DNA from: Duganella aquatilis
GTDB lineage: Bacteria > Pseudomonadota > Gammaproteobacteria > Burkholderiales > Burkholderiaceae_D
Direction of reading: 5' to 3'
DNA length: 64,000 nt
NCBI RefSeq assembly: GCF_009674565.1
Contig: NZ_WKJL01000022.1
Coordinates: 39,016-103,015, forward strand
Position numbers and translations under genes: made by a program. This document shows positions 1 to 8,129 of the stretch, in pieces (the first letter of the stretch is position 1; every line of letters begins with the position of its first letter). The notes below the pieces were generated by a model. It ran no database searches. It was not told the DNA's origin and was given only the letters and a program-made list of their open reading frames with translations.

Positions 1-624
1 ACCGAGAAGCTGCTGACCACCGCCGGCATCCCCGTCGTCGAGACCTGGGACTACCAGCCGCGCCGCAAGCCGATCCAGGTCGGCTACTCGAACAACGCGG
101 TGGGCGAACAGGCGGCGCGCTACTTGTACGGCAAGGGCTATCGCCGCATCGCCTTCGTGCAGAACAGCCTTGCCGGCGACTTGAGCGCGGTGGATCGCAG
201 CGACGGCTATGCAGCCGTGATGCGCGAGCATGGCCTGGAGCCGATCATTTATGCGCCGACGGCGGAGGCGCCGTTCGATGCGGGCAAGCAGGCGATTGAA
301 GCACTGGCGCTGGCGCCGCCGAGACGCAGCAAGCCGGTGGAGGCGATCATCTTCGCCAACGACAATCTGGCGGCGGGCGCCTTGCTGGCTGGCCAGCGCG
401 CGGGCCTGAAGATACCGGAGCAATGCGCAATTGTCGGCTTTGGCGACTACGCCTTCTCGCCGTTGCTGCTGCCCAGCCTGACCACCATCCGTCCGCCGGG
501 CCGCGAGATCGGCGAGATCGCCGCGCTGCGCATTCTTGAACAACTGGGCGTGCTGCCCGCATCGACACAGGATTCGCGTTTGAATCTGCTGGCCTGCGAA
601 TTGATAGAGCGCGAGAGCGCATAA
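1..624 (+). CDS. LacI-family transcriptional regulator, C-terminal part (5' truncated by window)
   Basis: The reading frame is open from base 1, so the gene begins upstream of the window and its DNA-binding helix-turn-helix is not visible. The 207 residues present match the periplasmic-binding-protein-like effector domain of LacI/GalR repressors: the segment YSNNAVGEQAARYL, a G-YRRIAFV strand, a late IIFANDNLAAGALL segment, and the terminal CAIVGFGDYAFSPLLLPSLTTIRPP typical of this family. It would bind a small effector, probably a sugar or sugar acid, and act as a dimeric repressor. It ends 5 nt before the binding-protein gene, so the two may be co-transcribed. The effector cannot be deduced. 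Family assignment is firm, specificity unknown. Confidence 0.85.
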   Translation, partial: TEKLLTTAGIPVVETWDYQPRRKPIQVGYSNNAVGEQAARYLYGKGYRRIAFVQNSLAGDLSAVDRSDGYAAVMREHGLEPIIYAPTAEAPFDAGKQAIEALALAPPRRSKPVEAIIFANDNLAAGALLAGQRAGLKIPEQCAIVGFGDYAFSPLLLPSLTTIRPPGREIGEIAALRILEQLGVLPASTQDSRLNLLACELIERESA

Positions 625-629
625 GGACG

Positions 630-1538
630 ATGATGAAGAAATGGATTTGCTTGTTGCTTGTGGCGCCGCTGCTGTCGTCGGCCGCTGAAGTACGTATCGG
701 TTTCCAGAAAAGCGCCGGCCTGCTCAGCATGATGAAGACGCAGGGCGCGTCGCTGCCCGGTCATACGATCAAATGGATCGAGTTCCCCGCCGGCCCGCAG
801 ATGCTGGAGGCGCTGAATGCGGGCAGTATCGATTTCGGCAGCACGGGCGCGCCGCCGCCGGTGTTTGCGCAGGCAGGCGGCGTGGATCTGCTGTACGTGG
901 GCGCGGAGCCGGCGCCGGTGAACAGCGAGGCGATTATCGTGCCGAAGGATTCGGCGCTACGCACGGTAGCGGATTTAAAGGGCAAGCGCGTGGCGTTTCA
1001 GAAGGGATCAGGTTCGCACTTTCTGCTGGCTTCCGCGTTGCAGAAGGTGGGCCTGAAGTTCAGCGATATCACGCCGATCTTCCTGTCGCCATCGGATGCG
1101 CGGGCGGCGTTTGTCGGTGGCGGGATTGATGCGTGGGTGGTGTGGGACCCGTATCTGGCGTCGGCGCAGAAGGCCTACCAGGCGCGCGTGTTGAGCGACT
1201 ATACCGGGCTGCCGCTGGCCAACGGTTTCTATCTGGCGTCGCGCAAGTTCGCCGAACAATCGCCGCAACTGGTATCGGCGTTGCTGGAGCAAGTGAAGCT
1301 GACTGGCAAATGGGCCGGCGAGCATCCGAAAGAAGTCATCACGCTGCTGACGCAGCAGACCGGCGTGCCGGCCGACATTGTGGCGACGTGGATGGGCCGT
1401 TCGCGCTTCGGCGCCACGCCCGTCACGCCGGACATCGTCGCCAACCAGCAGCGCGTGGCCGACCTGTTCTACCAGCAGAAGCTGATCCCAAAACAAGTCA
1501 ACATCGCCAGCCGCGTCTGGGCCTGGCAACCGAAGTAA
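630..1538 (+). CDS. ABC transporter substrate-binding protein, SsuA/TauA (aliphatic sulfonate) type
   Basis: A 302-residue protein with a short N-terminal signal peptide (MMKKWICLLLVAPLLSSAA). It then follows the SsuA/NMT1 fold: RIGFQKS at the start of the mature protein, EFPAGPQMLEALNAGSIDFG, a hinge segment DLKGKRVAFQKGSG, and GGGIDAWVVWDPYLA. Such proteins capture sulfonates, taurine or nitrate-like ligands in the periplasm for an ABC importer. No permease or ATPase gene follows, so it is an orphan here or works with distant partners. ATG codons occur at 630 and 633, both 5 to 8 nt after the regulator's stop; 630 is used. Ligand assignment is by family only. Confidence 0.85.
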   Translation: MMKKWICLLLVAPLLSSAAEVRIGFQKSAGLLSMMKTQGASLPGHTIKWIEFPAGPQMLEALNAGSIDFGSTGAPPPVFAQAGGVDLLYVGAEPAPVNSEAIIVPKDSALRTVADLKGKRVAFQKGSGSHFLLASALQKVGLKFSDITPIFLSPSDARAAFVGGGIDAWVVWDPYLASAQKAYQARVLSDYTGLPLANGFYLASRKFAEQSPQLVSALLEQVKLTGKWAGEHPKEVITLLTQQTGVPADIVATWMGRSRFGATPVTPDIVANQQRVADLFYQQKLIPKQVNIASRVWAWQPK

Positions 1539-1605
1539 GTTTGATCCACCTAAAGCCTCCGGCCGCTGAGACGCCCACACTGGCAGCTCAGCCAGCGAGG
1601 GCATC

Positions 1606-2091
1606 ATGCCAACGATCTATCTTGAAACCTCCGTCATTTACCATCTGACCGATCCGCCAAGCACCAACCCCATCACGCGCGCCTGCCAGTTGCTCACCCA
1701 GCAGTGGTGGGAAATGCGTATGGACGCACAACATACTTATGTATCGGATTATGTAATCGATGACATCAACGCCGATGATGCGCTACGCGCCGCCAGCCAG
1801 CTGAAGAAAGTCGCATTTCTCAACAAGCTACCGAGATCAAAACGGGCCGACAACATCGCGGAACTTTTGGTTTTGGGCGGAGGTCTAATAGCCAAATCGA
1901 AAAATGCCGCTGCGCATATTGCATGCGCAGCGGCACACCGCGCGGACATCTTATTAACATGGAATTGCACTGATATCGCCAATGCCTATAAGTTGCCGTT
2001 GCTTCGTGATTTGGTGCAGGCAAAAGAGGAGTTCATGCCGCAGCTGATTACGCCTTTTGAACTAATGGGGAATATTTATGAAGATCTATAA
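1606..2091 (+). CDS. PIN-domain protein, VapC-like putative toxin
   Basis: A 161-residue PIN-fold protein. It opens with IYLETSVIYHL, the first acidic motif in the YLETS form (Glu in place of the more usual Asp). It ends with ADILLTWNCTDIAN, the fourth beta-strand motif with Trp-Asn that is typical of one VapC-like subfamily. Members are metal-dependent endoribonucleases, often toxins of type II toxin-antitoxin systems. The stop codon overlaps the next gene by 14 nt, indicating translational coupling. The DNA is visibly less GC-rich than the neighbours, especially near the 3' end, suggesting transfer. Toxin activity is inferred; the PIN fold is well supported. Confidence 0.8.
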   Translation: MPTIYLETSVIYHLTDPPSTNPITRACQLLTQQWWEMRMDAQHTYVSDYVIDDINADDALRAASQLKKVAFLNKLPRSKRADNIAELLVLGGGLIAKSKNAAAHIACAAAHRADILLTWNCTDIANAYKLPLLRDLVQAKEEFMPQLITPFELMGNIYEDL

Positions 2092-2356
2092 CGTGGAAAT
2101 TCCACCAGATCTGGAAATCCCGGAACTGGACGCCAAGACCAAAGCCGCAATCGATGCGTTTCATGAAGAAAATGTGCGCGACCAGCGTGAGAAGGAAGAA
2201 CGCATGAAGAGCTTGCCTGAATGGCAGAACAAACCGGTTGTATATCCCTACGGTCCGCCGCGTCCTCCCAGCATCAATGTGCAGGCATTAAGGCAACTAC
2301 CGCCCCATACACGGGCGATCTTTGCCTATCTTCACCGCGACGAGATTACATATTAG
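2078..2356 (+). CDS. small hypothetical protein coupled to the PIN gene
   Basis: A 92-residue protein whose ATG lies inside the last codons of the PIN gene. It is hydrophilic, with an acidic/charged helix-prone middle (about residues 18-45, rich in Glu, Lys and Arg) followed by a Pro-rich stretch VYPYGPPRPPSIN. I see no ribbon-helix-helix, AbrB or Phd/YefM signature, so it is not a recognisable antitoxin. Overlap with the PIN gene suggests a partner role. Its TAG stop overlaps the TAA of the convergent DUF971 gene, leaving no intergenic space. Function unknown. Confidence 0.6.
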   Translation: MKIYNVEIPPDLEIPELDAKTKAAIDAFHEENVRDQREKEERMKSLPEWQNKPVVYPYGPPRPPSINVQALRQLPPHTRAIFAYLHRDEITY

Positions 2357-2805
2357 GACTTGCAGCCGCAGCTGCCGCTGCCGCAACCGCCGCCGCTGCT
2401 TTTCGGCGCGGTCGATGGGCCGGTCAGGGACATGCCGGTTTCGCGGCCGCTGTCGCCTTCGAAACCGGAGGCGTGCAGGCGGTCCATATAGCCGGCCCAC
2501 AGCACATCTTTCTCGCTGCCCAGCTTGTACAGATATTCCCAGGTGAAGATGCCGGTGTTGTGGCCGTCCGAGAACGTCGGCTGCACCGCGTAATTGCCGA
2601 CCGGCTCGATGCCGGCGATGCCCACTGCACGCTTGCCAACCTGCAGCACTTCCTGTCCAGGACCGTGTCCCATCACCTCCGCCGACGGCGAATACACGCG
2701 CAGCAGCTCGAACGGAATCGAGAACGATTTGCCATCATCAAATTCCACGTCCAGAATTTTGGACATATTGTGGACGGTCAGGCCGGTAGGGACAGGTTTG
2801 CTCAT
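2353..2805 (-). CDS. DUF971 domain-containing protein
   Basis: A 150-residue protein starting MSKPVPTGLTVH. It carries the DUF971 fold, the same as the N-terminal domain of gamma-butyrobetaine hydroxylases: LDVEFDDGKSFSIPFELLRVYSPSAEV, then NYAVQPTFSDGHNTGIFTWEYLY. The C-terminal tail is Cys/Gly-rich (GGGCGSGSCGC), possibly metal-binding. The start at 2805 was chosen because its ATG overlaps the stop of the HIT gene as ATGA and the conserved domain begins immediately after it. It is the last gene of the oxidoreductase-HIT-DUF971 operon. Proteins of this family often sit near iron-sulfur genes, but the exact function is not known. Confidence 0.85.
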   Translation of the reverse strand: MSKPVPTGLTVHNMSKILDVEFDDGKSFSIPFELLRVYSPSAEVMGHGPGQEVLQVGKRAVGIAGIEPVGNYAVQPTFSDGHNTGIFTWEYLYKLGSEKDVLWAGYMDRLHASGFEGDSGRETGMSLTGPSTAPKSSGGGCGSGSCGCKS

Positions 2806-3233
2806 AATGCTTTCACTTTCTTGACGATTGCCGCATGCAATGCCGGCAACAGCGCGCGACGCGCCGCCAGCACCTCCGCCGGCGAAGCACGCAGCGCCAC
2901 AGCCCAGGTCGGGTTGGGGAAATGTGCATCGTCGCGGTAACGCGGGATAACGTGCCAATGCACGTGCGGCGTCATATTACCAAAACTGGCCAGATTAATT
3001 TTTTCAGGCGCCAAAACCTCACGCTGCGCGGACTCGACCGCCCACACCACGTCCATCACGCGCACGCGGTCCGCCGGCGCCAGATCGGTCATTTCCTTGA
3101 CGTGGGCATTCCACACCACGCGCGTGAAACCGGGATATTCCGTCTCGTTCACCGCCACCACCGACACCCGGTCATCGGACCAGATCAAGGCGGCGCCCGG
3201 CGCCGCCAGCAGCTTACACAGATCGCAAGCCAT
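2802..3233 (-). CDS. HIT family nucleotide-binding protein
   Basis: A 143-residue histidine-triad protein. The triad motif HVHWHVIPR is at about residues 90-98, matching H-phi-H-phi-H-phi-phi, and two N-terminal cysteines appear in MACDLCKLL. HIT proteins hydrolyse or transfer nucleoside phosphates such as AMP-linked substrates. The start at 3233 is supported by a one-base overlap (TAATG) with the stop of the upstream oxidoreductase, and the downstream end overlaps DUF971 by ATGA. All three genes are therefore translationally coupled. The natural substrate is unknown. Confidence 0.9.
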   Translation of the reverse strand: MACDLCKLLAAPGAALIWSDDRVSVVAVNETEYPGFTRVVWNAHVKEMTDLAPADRVRVMDVVWAVESAQREVLAPEKINLASFGNMTPHVHWHVIPRYRDDAHFPNPTWAVALRASPAEVLAARRALLPALHAAIVKKVKAL

Positions 3234-6200
3234 TACACCAGCACCCGCTCGATGCCGCCGTCGTTGGCGCGTTTCACGTACTCCGGCATCCAGTTTTCGC
3301 CCAGCAGATGCTTGGCGATCTCCACCACGATGTAGTCGGCGGTGGTGCCGGCGTCTTCGCTGTAGCGCGACACGCCGCCCAGGCAGGCCGGGCAGCTGGT
3401 CAGGATCTTGACTTCGCCGTCGAAGCCATCGGCGCGCAGCTTGTCGGCGCCCTTGATGACTTCCTCTTCCTTGCGGAAGCGCACCTGCGTCGAGATGTCC
3501 GGACGCGCCACCATCAGCGTGCCCGAGTCGCCGCAGCAGCGGTCGTTCTTCTCGATCTTGACGTTGTCGTGCGTCTGGATCAGCGAGTTGACGGTCTTGG
3601 TCGCTTCCTGCAGCTTCATCGGCGTGTGGCATGGTTCGTGGTACATATAGCGTGTGCCGGTCACGCCTTCCAGCTTGACGCCCTTCTCGTTCAGATATTC
3701 GTGAATATCCATGATGCGGCAGCCAGGGAAGATCTTGTCGAACTCGTAGGTCGCCAGCTGGTCGTAGCAGGTGCCGCACGAGACCAGCACGGTCTTGATG
3801 TCCAGATAGTTGAGCGTATTCGCCATGCGGTGGAACAGCACGCGGTTATCGGTCATCATCTTGTCGGCCTTGTCGTACTGACCCGAGCCGCGTTGCGGAT
3901 AACCGCAGCACAAATAGCCCGGCGGCAGCACCGTCTGCACGCCCACTTCCCACAGCATGGCCTGGGTTGCCAGGCCCACTTGCGAGAACAGGCGCTCCGA
4001 GCCGCAGCCAGGGAAGTAGAACACCGCTTCCGTATCGGCCGTGGTGGTCTTCGGATTGCGGATAATCGGGATGACCTTGTCGTCCTCGATGTCCAGCAGC
4101 GCGCGCGCGGTTTTCTTCGGCAGGTTGCCCGGCATCTTCTTGTTGATGAAGTGGATCACCTGCTCGCGCACCGGCGGCTTGCCGACGGTCGGCGGCGGCG
4201 CCTTGGTCTGCTTCTTGGCGAATTTCTTCAGCAAGTCATTGCCCAGGCGCTGCGCCTTGTAGCCGATGCCGATCATCGCCGCGCGGGTGGCGTTGATGGT
4301 GGCCGGATCGGTGGCGTTCAGGTAGAACATGGCCGCCGCCTTGCCCGGGTTGAAGGTCTTCTTGTCCATCTTGCGCAGCAGGTTGCGCATGTTCATCGAC
4401 ACGTCGCCGAAGTCGATATTGACCGGACAGGGCGTCACGCACTTGTGGCAGACGGTGCAGTGATCGGCCACGTCCTCGAATTCTTCCCAGTGCTTGATCG
4501 AGATGCCGCGGCGGGTCTGCTCTTCGTACAGAAAGGCCTCGATCAGCGACGAGGTCGCCAGGATCTTGTCGCGCGGCGAGTACAGCAGGTTGGCGCGCGG
4601 TACGTGGGTAGAGCACACCGGCTTGCACTTGCCGCAGCGCAGGCAGTCCTTGACGCTGTTGGCGATGGCGCCGATATCGCTCTGCTGCATGATCAGCGAT
4701 TCATGGCCCATCAGGCCGAACGACGGCGTGTAGGCGTTGCTCAGGTCGGCTTCCATGCCGTCCAGGTTCAGCAGCTTGCCCTTGTTGAAGCGGCCTTCGG
4801 GATCGACGCGCAGCTTGTAGTCGCGGAACGGGCCGATTTCGTCCTCGTTCAGGAACTCCAGCTTGGTGATGCCGATGCCGTGCTCGCCCGAAATCACGCC
4901 GTCCAGCGAACGCGCCAGCGTCATGATGCGCGCGACGGCCTGGTGCGCCAGTTGCAGCATCTCGTAGTGATCCGAGTTGACCGGCAGGTTGGTGTGGACG
5001 TTGCCGTCGCCGGCGTGCATGTGCAGCGCCACGAACACGCGACCGCGCAGCACGCGCTTGTGGATGGCGGTGGCTTCGTCGAGGATCAGCTTGTAGGCGG
5101 CGCCGTTGAAGATCTGGCGCAGCTGCGCGCGGATTTCCTGTTTCCACGTGACGCGGATGGTGCGGTCCTGTACCACGTCGAACAACGTGGCGTCCGGCTG
5201 GGTTTTCAGGCGTTCTTCGAACACCGGCAGCAGGCGGTCCATGCCGTGATCGGCCAGTTCTGCGGTGATCGCCGCCAGCGGCTTGTCCAGCTCGGCTAGC
5301 AGATAGGTCCAGCGCGCATGCACCTGCGTCAGCAGCGCTTCCGCCTGCTGCTGGCGGTCGCCCAGCATTTCGGCGTCGCCGACACTGTCGTCCGCATCGT
5401 CGCTCTTGCCGATCGGCAGATTGCCGGCGGCGAAGAAGGCTTGCAGTTCATCGACCAGTTGCAGCTTGTTCTTGATCGACAGCTCGATGTTGATGCGCTC
5501 GATGCCGTCGGTGTACTCGCCCATGCGGTTCAGCGGAATCACCACGTCTTCATTGATCTTGAAGGCGTTGGTGTGCTTGGCGATGGCGGCGGTGCGGGCG
5601 CGGTCCAGCCAGAATTTCTTGCGCGTTTCCGGGCTGACGGCAACAAAGCCTTCGCCGACGCGGGTGTTGGCCAGGCGTACCACTTCCGAGGCGGCCAGCG
5701 CCACGGCGTTTTCATCGTCGCCGACGATGTCGCCGAACAGCGCCATCTTCGGCAGCACGCCGCGTTTCGATTTGGTGGCGTAGCCGACCGCGCGCAGGTA
5801 GCGCTCGTCCAGATGCTCCAGGCCGGCGAGGCGCAGCGTGGCGAATTCTTCGCCTTTGGCTGGCAGGCCGTCCAGGTAATCCTTGATTTCCACGATCGAT
5901 GGAATCGCATCGCGCGCCTGGCCGAAGAACTCCAGGCAGACGGTGCGGGTGAACTTCGGCATCTTGTGCAGAATCCAGCGGCCCGAGGTGATCAGGCCGT
6001 CGCAGCCCTCTTTCTGGATGCCCGGCAGGCCGGCCAGGAATTTGTCGGTGACGTCCTTGCCCAGTCCTTCCTTGCGGAACACGCGGCCGGCGATTTCCAG
6101 GATCTCGGTCTTGAACGGCGCGCCTTTGGCTTCGCCCTTCGCGCTCGGATGGGTCCACTCCAGCTGGAAGCGGGCCAGCGGCGTATCGTGGATCTTCGAC

Positions 6201-7249
6201 AGGTTGTGGTCGAGGCGGGTGACCTCCAGCCAGTCGCCGTTCGGATCGACCATGCGCCACGAGGCCAGGTTGTCCAGCGCGGTGCCCCACAGCACGGCCT
6301 TCTTGCCGCCCGCGTTCATGGCGATGTTGCCGCCGACGGTGGACGCGTGCGCCGAGGTCGGATCGACCGCGAACACGAAGCCGGCTTTCTCGGCCGCTTC
6401 GGACACCTTGTTGGTGATGACGCCGGCGCCGGTGTAGATGGTCGCGTAGTCTTTCTGCAGGCCGGGCAGCACCTTCATCTCGACCGCGCCGATGTTGAGC
6501 AGCTTCTCGGTGTTGATGACGGCCGACATCGGCGTCAGCGGAATCGCGCCGCCGGTGTAGCCGGTGCCGCCGCCGCGCGGGATGATGGTCAGTCCCAGCT
6601 CGATGCAGCCTTTGACCAGGCCGGCCATTTCCTCTTCGCCGTCCGGCGTCAGCACCACGAACGGATACTCGACGCGCCAGTCGGTGGCGTCGGTCACGTG
6701 CGAGATGCGCTTCATGCCGTCGAAGCAGATGTTGTGCTTGTCGGTGTAGCGGCCCAGCACCTTGTAGGTGCGCTTGCGCAGGTCGTACACCTGTTTGAAT
6801 TCTTCGCCGAAGTCGGCCACGGCCTTGCCGGCGGCGCGCAGCAGCTTGGCGACATTGGCGCTGCGCTGACGCGCGGCTTCGTCGGTCTGCGCTTCACTGT
6901 CGTCGACGGTCAGGCGGCGCTTGTCCACCTCGGCCAGGCGGTGATGCAGCGCGTTGATCAGTTCCTGGCGGCGTTTCGGGTTATCCAGCAGGTCGTCCTG
7001 CAGATAGGGATTGCGGCACACCGCCCAGATATCGCCCAGCACCTCGTACAGCATGCGCGCCGAACGGCCGGTCTGGCGCGCGCCGCGCAGCGCATCCAGC
7101 AAGCTCCACGACTCCTCGCCCAGCAGCCGGATCACGATCTCGCGATCGGAAAACGACGTGTAGTTATAAGGAATTTCCCGCAGGCGCGTGGCCTCCGGAC
7201 CGTGAGGCGTTTCCGCCAGCAAAGCTTGAATTTGTGCAGGGGCGTTCAT
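3233..7249 (-). CDS. FAD/FMN-binding oxidoreductase with 4Fe-4S and CCG domains (D-lactate/glycolate dehydrogenase-like)
   Basis: A 1338-residue multidomain protein. After an N-terminal region of the DUF3683 type there is a FAD_binding_4 (PCMH) domain with the flavin-binding segment IIPRGGGTGYTGG near residue 245, then an FAD-oxidase C-terminal domain. Two 4Fe-4S motifs follow (CLRCGKCKPVC and CTVCHKCVTPC), then paired cysteine-rich domains (CCGYPQRGSGQ, CGTCYD, HEPCHTP, CCGDSGT). This architecture fuses the subunits that form separate GlcD/GlcF-like or Dld/LldE-like complexes, so it probably oxidises a 2-hydroxy acid and feeds electrons to the respiratory chain. The start at 7249 (MNAPAQIQ) avoids an upstream extension of low-complexity Arg-rich sequence. 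Substrate is not determined. Confidence 0.85.
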   Translation of the reverse strand: MNAPAQIQALLAETPHGPEATRLREIPYNYTSFSDREIVIRLLGEESWSLLDALRGARQTGRSARMLYEVLGDIWAVCRNPYLQDDLLDNPKRRQELINALHHRLAEVDKRRLTVDDSEAQTDEAARQRSANVAKLLRAAGKAVADFGEEFKQVYDLRKRTYKVLGRYTDKHNICFDGMKRISHVTDATDWRVEYPFVVLTPDGEEEMAGLVKGCIELGLTIIPRGGGTGYTGGAIPLTPMSAVINTEKLLNIGAVEMKVLPGLQKDYATIYTGAGVITNKVSEAAEKAGFVFAVDPTSAHASTVGGNIAMNAGGKKAVLWGTALDNLASWRMVDPNGDWLEVTRLDHNLSKIHDTPLARFQLEWTHPSAKGEAKGAPFKTEILEIAGRVFRKEGLGKDVTDKFLAGLPGIQKEGCDGLITSGRWILHKMPKFTRTVCLEFFGQARDAIPSIVEIKDYLDGLPAKGEEFATLRLAGLEHLDERYLRAVGYATKSKRGVLPKMALFGDIVGDDENAVALAASEVVRLANTRVGEGFVAVSPETRKKFWLDRARTAAIAKHTNAFKINEDVVIPLNRMGEYTDGIERINIELSIKNKLQLVDELQAFFAAGNLPIGKSDDADDSVGDAEMLGDRQQQAEALLTQVHARWTYLLAELDKPLAAITAELADHGMDRLLPVFEERLKTQPDATLFDVVQDRTIRVTWKQEIRAQLRQIFNGAAYKLILDEATAIHKRVLRGRVFVALHMHAGDGNVHTNLPVNSDHYEMLQLAHQAVARIMTLARSLDGVISGEHGIGITKLEFLNEDEIGPFRDYKLRVDPEGRFNKGKLLNLDGMEADLSNAYTPSFGLMGHESLIMQQSDIGAIANSVKDCLRCGKCKPVCSTHVPRANLLYSPRDKILATSSLIEAFLYEEQTRRGISIKHWEEFEDVADHCTVCHKCVTPCPVNIDFGDVSMNMRNLLRKMDKKTFNPGKAAAMFYLNATDPATINATRAAMIGIGYKAQRLGNDLLKKFAKKQTKAPPPTVGKPPVREQVIHFINKKMPGNLPKKTARALLDIEDDKVIPIIRNPKTTTADTEAVFYFPGCGSERLFSQVGLATQAMLWEVGVQTVLPPGYLCCGYPQRGSGQYDKADKMMTDNRVLFHRMANTLNYLDIKTVLVSCGTCYDQLATYEFDKIFPGCRIMDIHEYLNEKGVKLEGVTGTRYMYHEPCHTPMKLQEATKTVNSLIQTHDNVKIEKNDRCCGDSGTLMVARPDISTQVRFRKEEEVIKGADKLRADGFDGEVKILTSCPACLGGVSRYSEDAGTTADYIVVEIAKHLLGENWMPEYVKRANDGGIERVLV

Positions 7250-7471
7250 TATGCGATTTGGATCGATTTGAATCGTGAGCAGCAACCGGGAGGACCATTC
7301 TAGCCTATTGCGGCGCACCACGCGGGAACAGCCGCAGCGCCCGGCGCGGCGAAAAACCGGCAAATATTCGAAAACAGACCACCTTAGGCGCAATAAAATG
7401 CCAATCCAACCTGCCTTGCTGAATGAAATTTATGCATAAGCTTATGCGGCAAGAGGATAACTTGCACCAAA

Positions 7472-7963
7472 TTAGCCCAGCATTTGTCCGATTCGGTGCC
7501 ACACGCCGTCCGGCACGTACAACAGCAGCGTGGTCATGGTGAGGTAGCGCAGCAGTTTGCCGATGGCCATGTAGGCCAGGCTGGGCCAGAACGGCAGCCG
7601 CAGCCAGCCGCCCAGCGTGCACAGCGGATCGCCGATGCCGGGCACCCAGGCCAGCAGCATGGTCTTGGCGCCGTAGCGCTCCAGCCAGTGGAACCAGCGG
7701 CTCTTGCGTTCCTTGGCAAAGCTCTGCTTGGCCTGCCAGCCCATGTAGTAATCGATGGCGCCGCCCAGCGTGTTGCCGACAGTGGCGACGCCGATCACGC
7801 TCCAGAACATCGCCGGGTTAGCCTTGATGACGGCAAACACCGCCGGCTCCGAGCCCAGCGGCACCAGCGTGGCCGAGACCAGGCTGATGATGAACACCGA
7901 TGTCAGCCCTACCTCCGGCGCAGCCAGGACATGCAGCAGCCAGGTAATTGCAGATTCGATCAT
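7472..7963 (-). CDS. YqaA family membrane protein (DedA/SNARE-associated type)
   Basis: A 163-residue integral membrane protein with about four hydrophobic segments. The SNARE-associated/VTT core is visible as LVPLGSEPAVFAVI, VATVGNTLGGAIDYYMGW and AWVPGIGDPLCTLGGWLRLPF, the last being the hallmark of the YqaA branch. DedA-superfamily proteins are implicated in lipid-carrier or phospholipid flipping. The ATG at 7963 is preceded by an AAAGAAA ribosome-binding stretch. It is transcribed divergently from ilvA across a shared promoter region and is not clearly in the operon of the large oxidoreductase, being separated from it by 222 nt. Confidence 0.85.
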   Translation of the reverse strand: MIESAITWLLHVLAAPEVGLTSVFIISLVSATLVPLGSEPAVFAVIKANPAMFWSVIGVATVGNTLGGAIDYYMGWQAKQSFAKERKSRWFHWLERYGAKTMLLAWVPGIGDPLCTLGGWLRLPFWPSLAYMAIGKLLRYLTMTTLLLYVPDGVWHRIGQMLG

Positions 7964-7971
7964 CGGTTTCT

Positions 7972-8001
7972 TTGGGATACTTGAAAGGTGTCCATTATAA
8001 T
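7972..8001 (+). promoter_or_regulatory. candidate ilvA promoter with two-way -10 core
   Basis: TTGGGA (7972-7977) and a perfect TATAAT (7996-8001) are separated by 18 bp and point toward ilvA, giving an mRNA leader of about 120 nt. The core ATTATAAT also supplies a TATAAT on the opposite strand (7999 to 7994), placed about 30 nt before the YqaA-type gene. No convincing -35 was found for that direction. Confidence 0.5.
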
Positions 8002-8129
8002 GATTCGCACACCGCACGATTGAACAGCCCGATCCCAGCCCACCCGCCAGGGATCAGCGCCCCTGCTCCACCCGGTCACCCGCCGGATAGTTAGCATCGA
8101 AGCCCTCCGAATCACTTTGCTTGCATACC

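Noticed and set aside
3308..7303. Two long plus-strand open frames (about 660 codons each) opposite the FAD oxidoreductase
   Set aside because: Antisense to conserved coding sequence, with His/Arg/Val/Asp-rich composition typical of reverse-frame shadows.
8002..8129. Possible attenuator leader peptide before ilvA
   Set aside because: No short frame rich in Ile/Thr/Val/Leu codons and no alternative hairpins with a U-tract.
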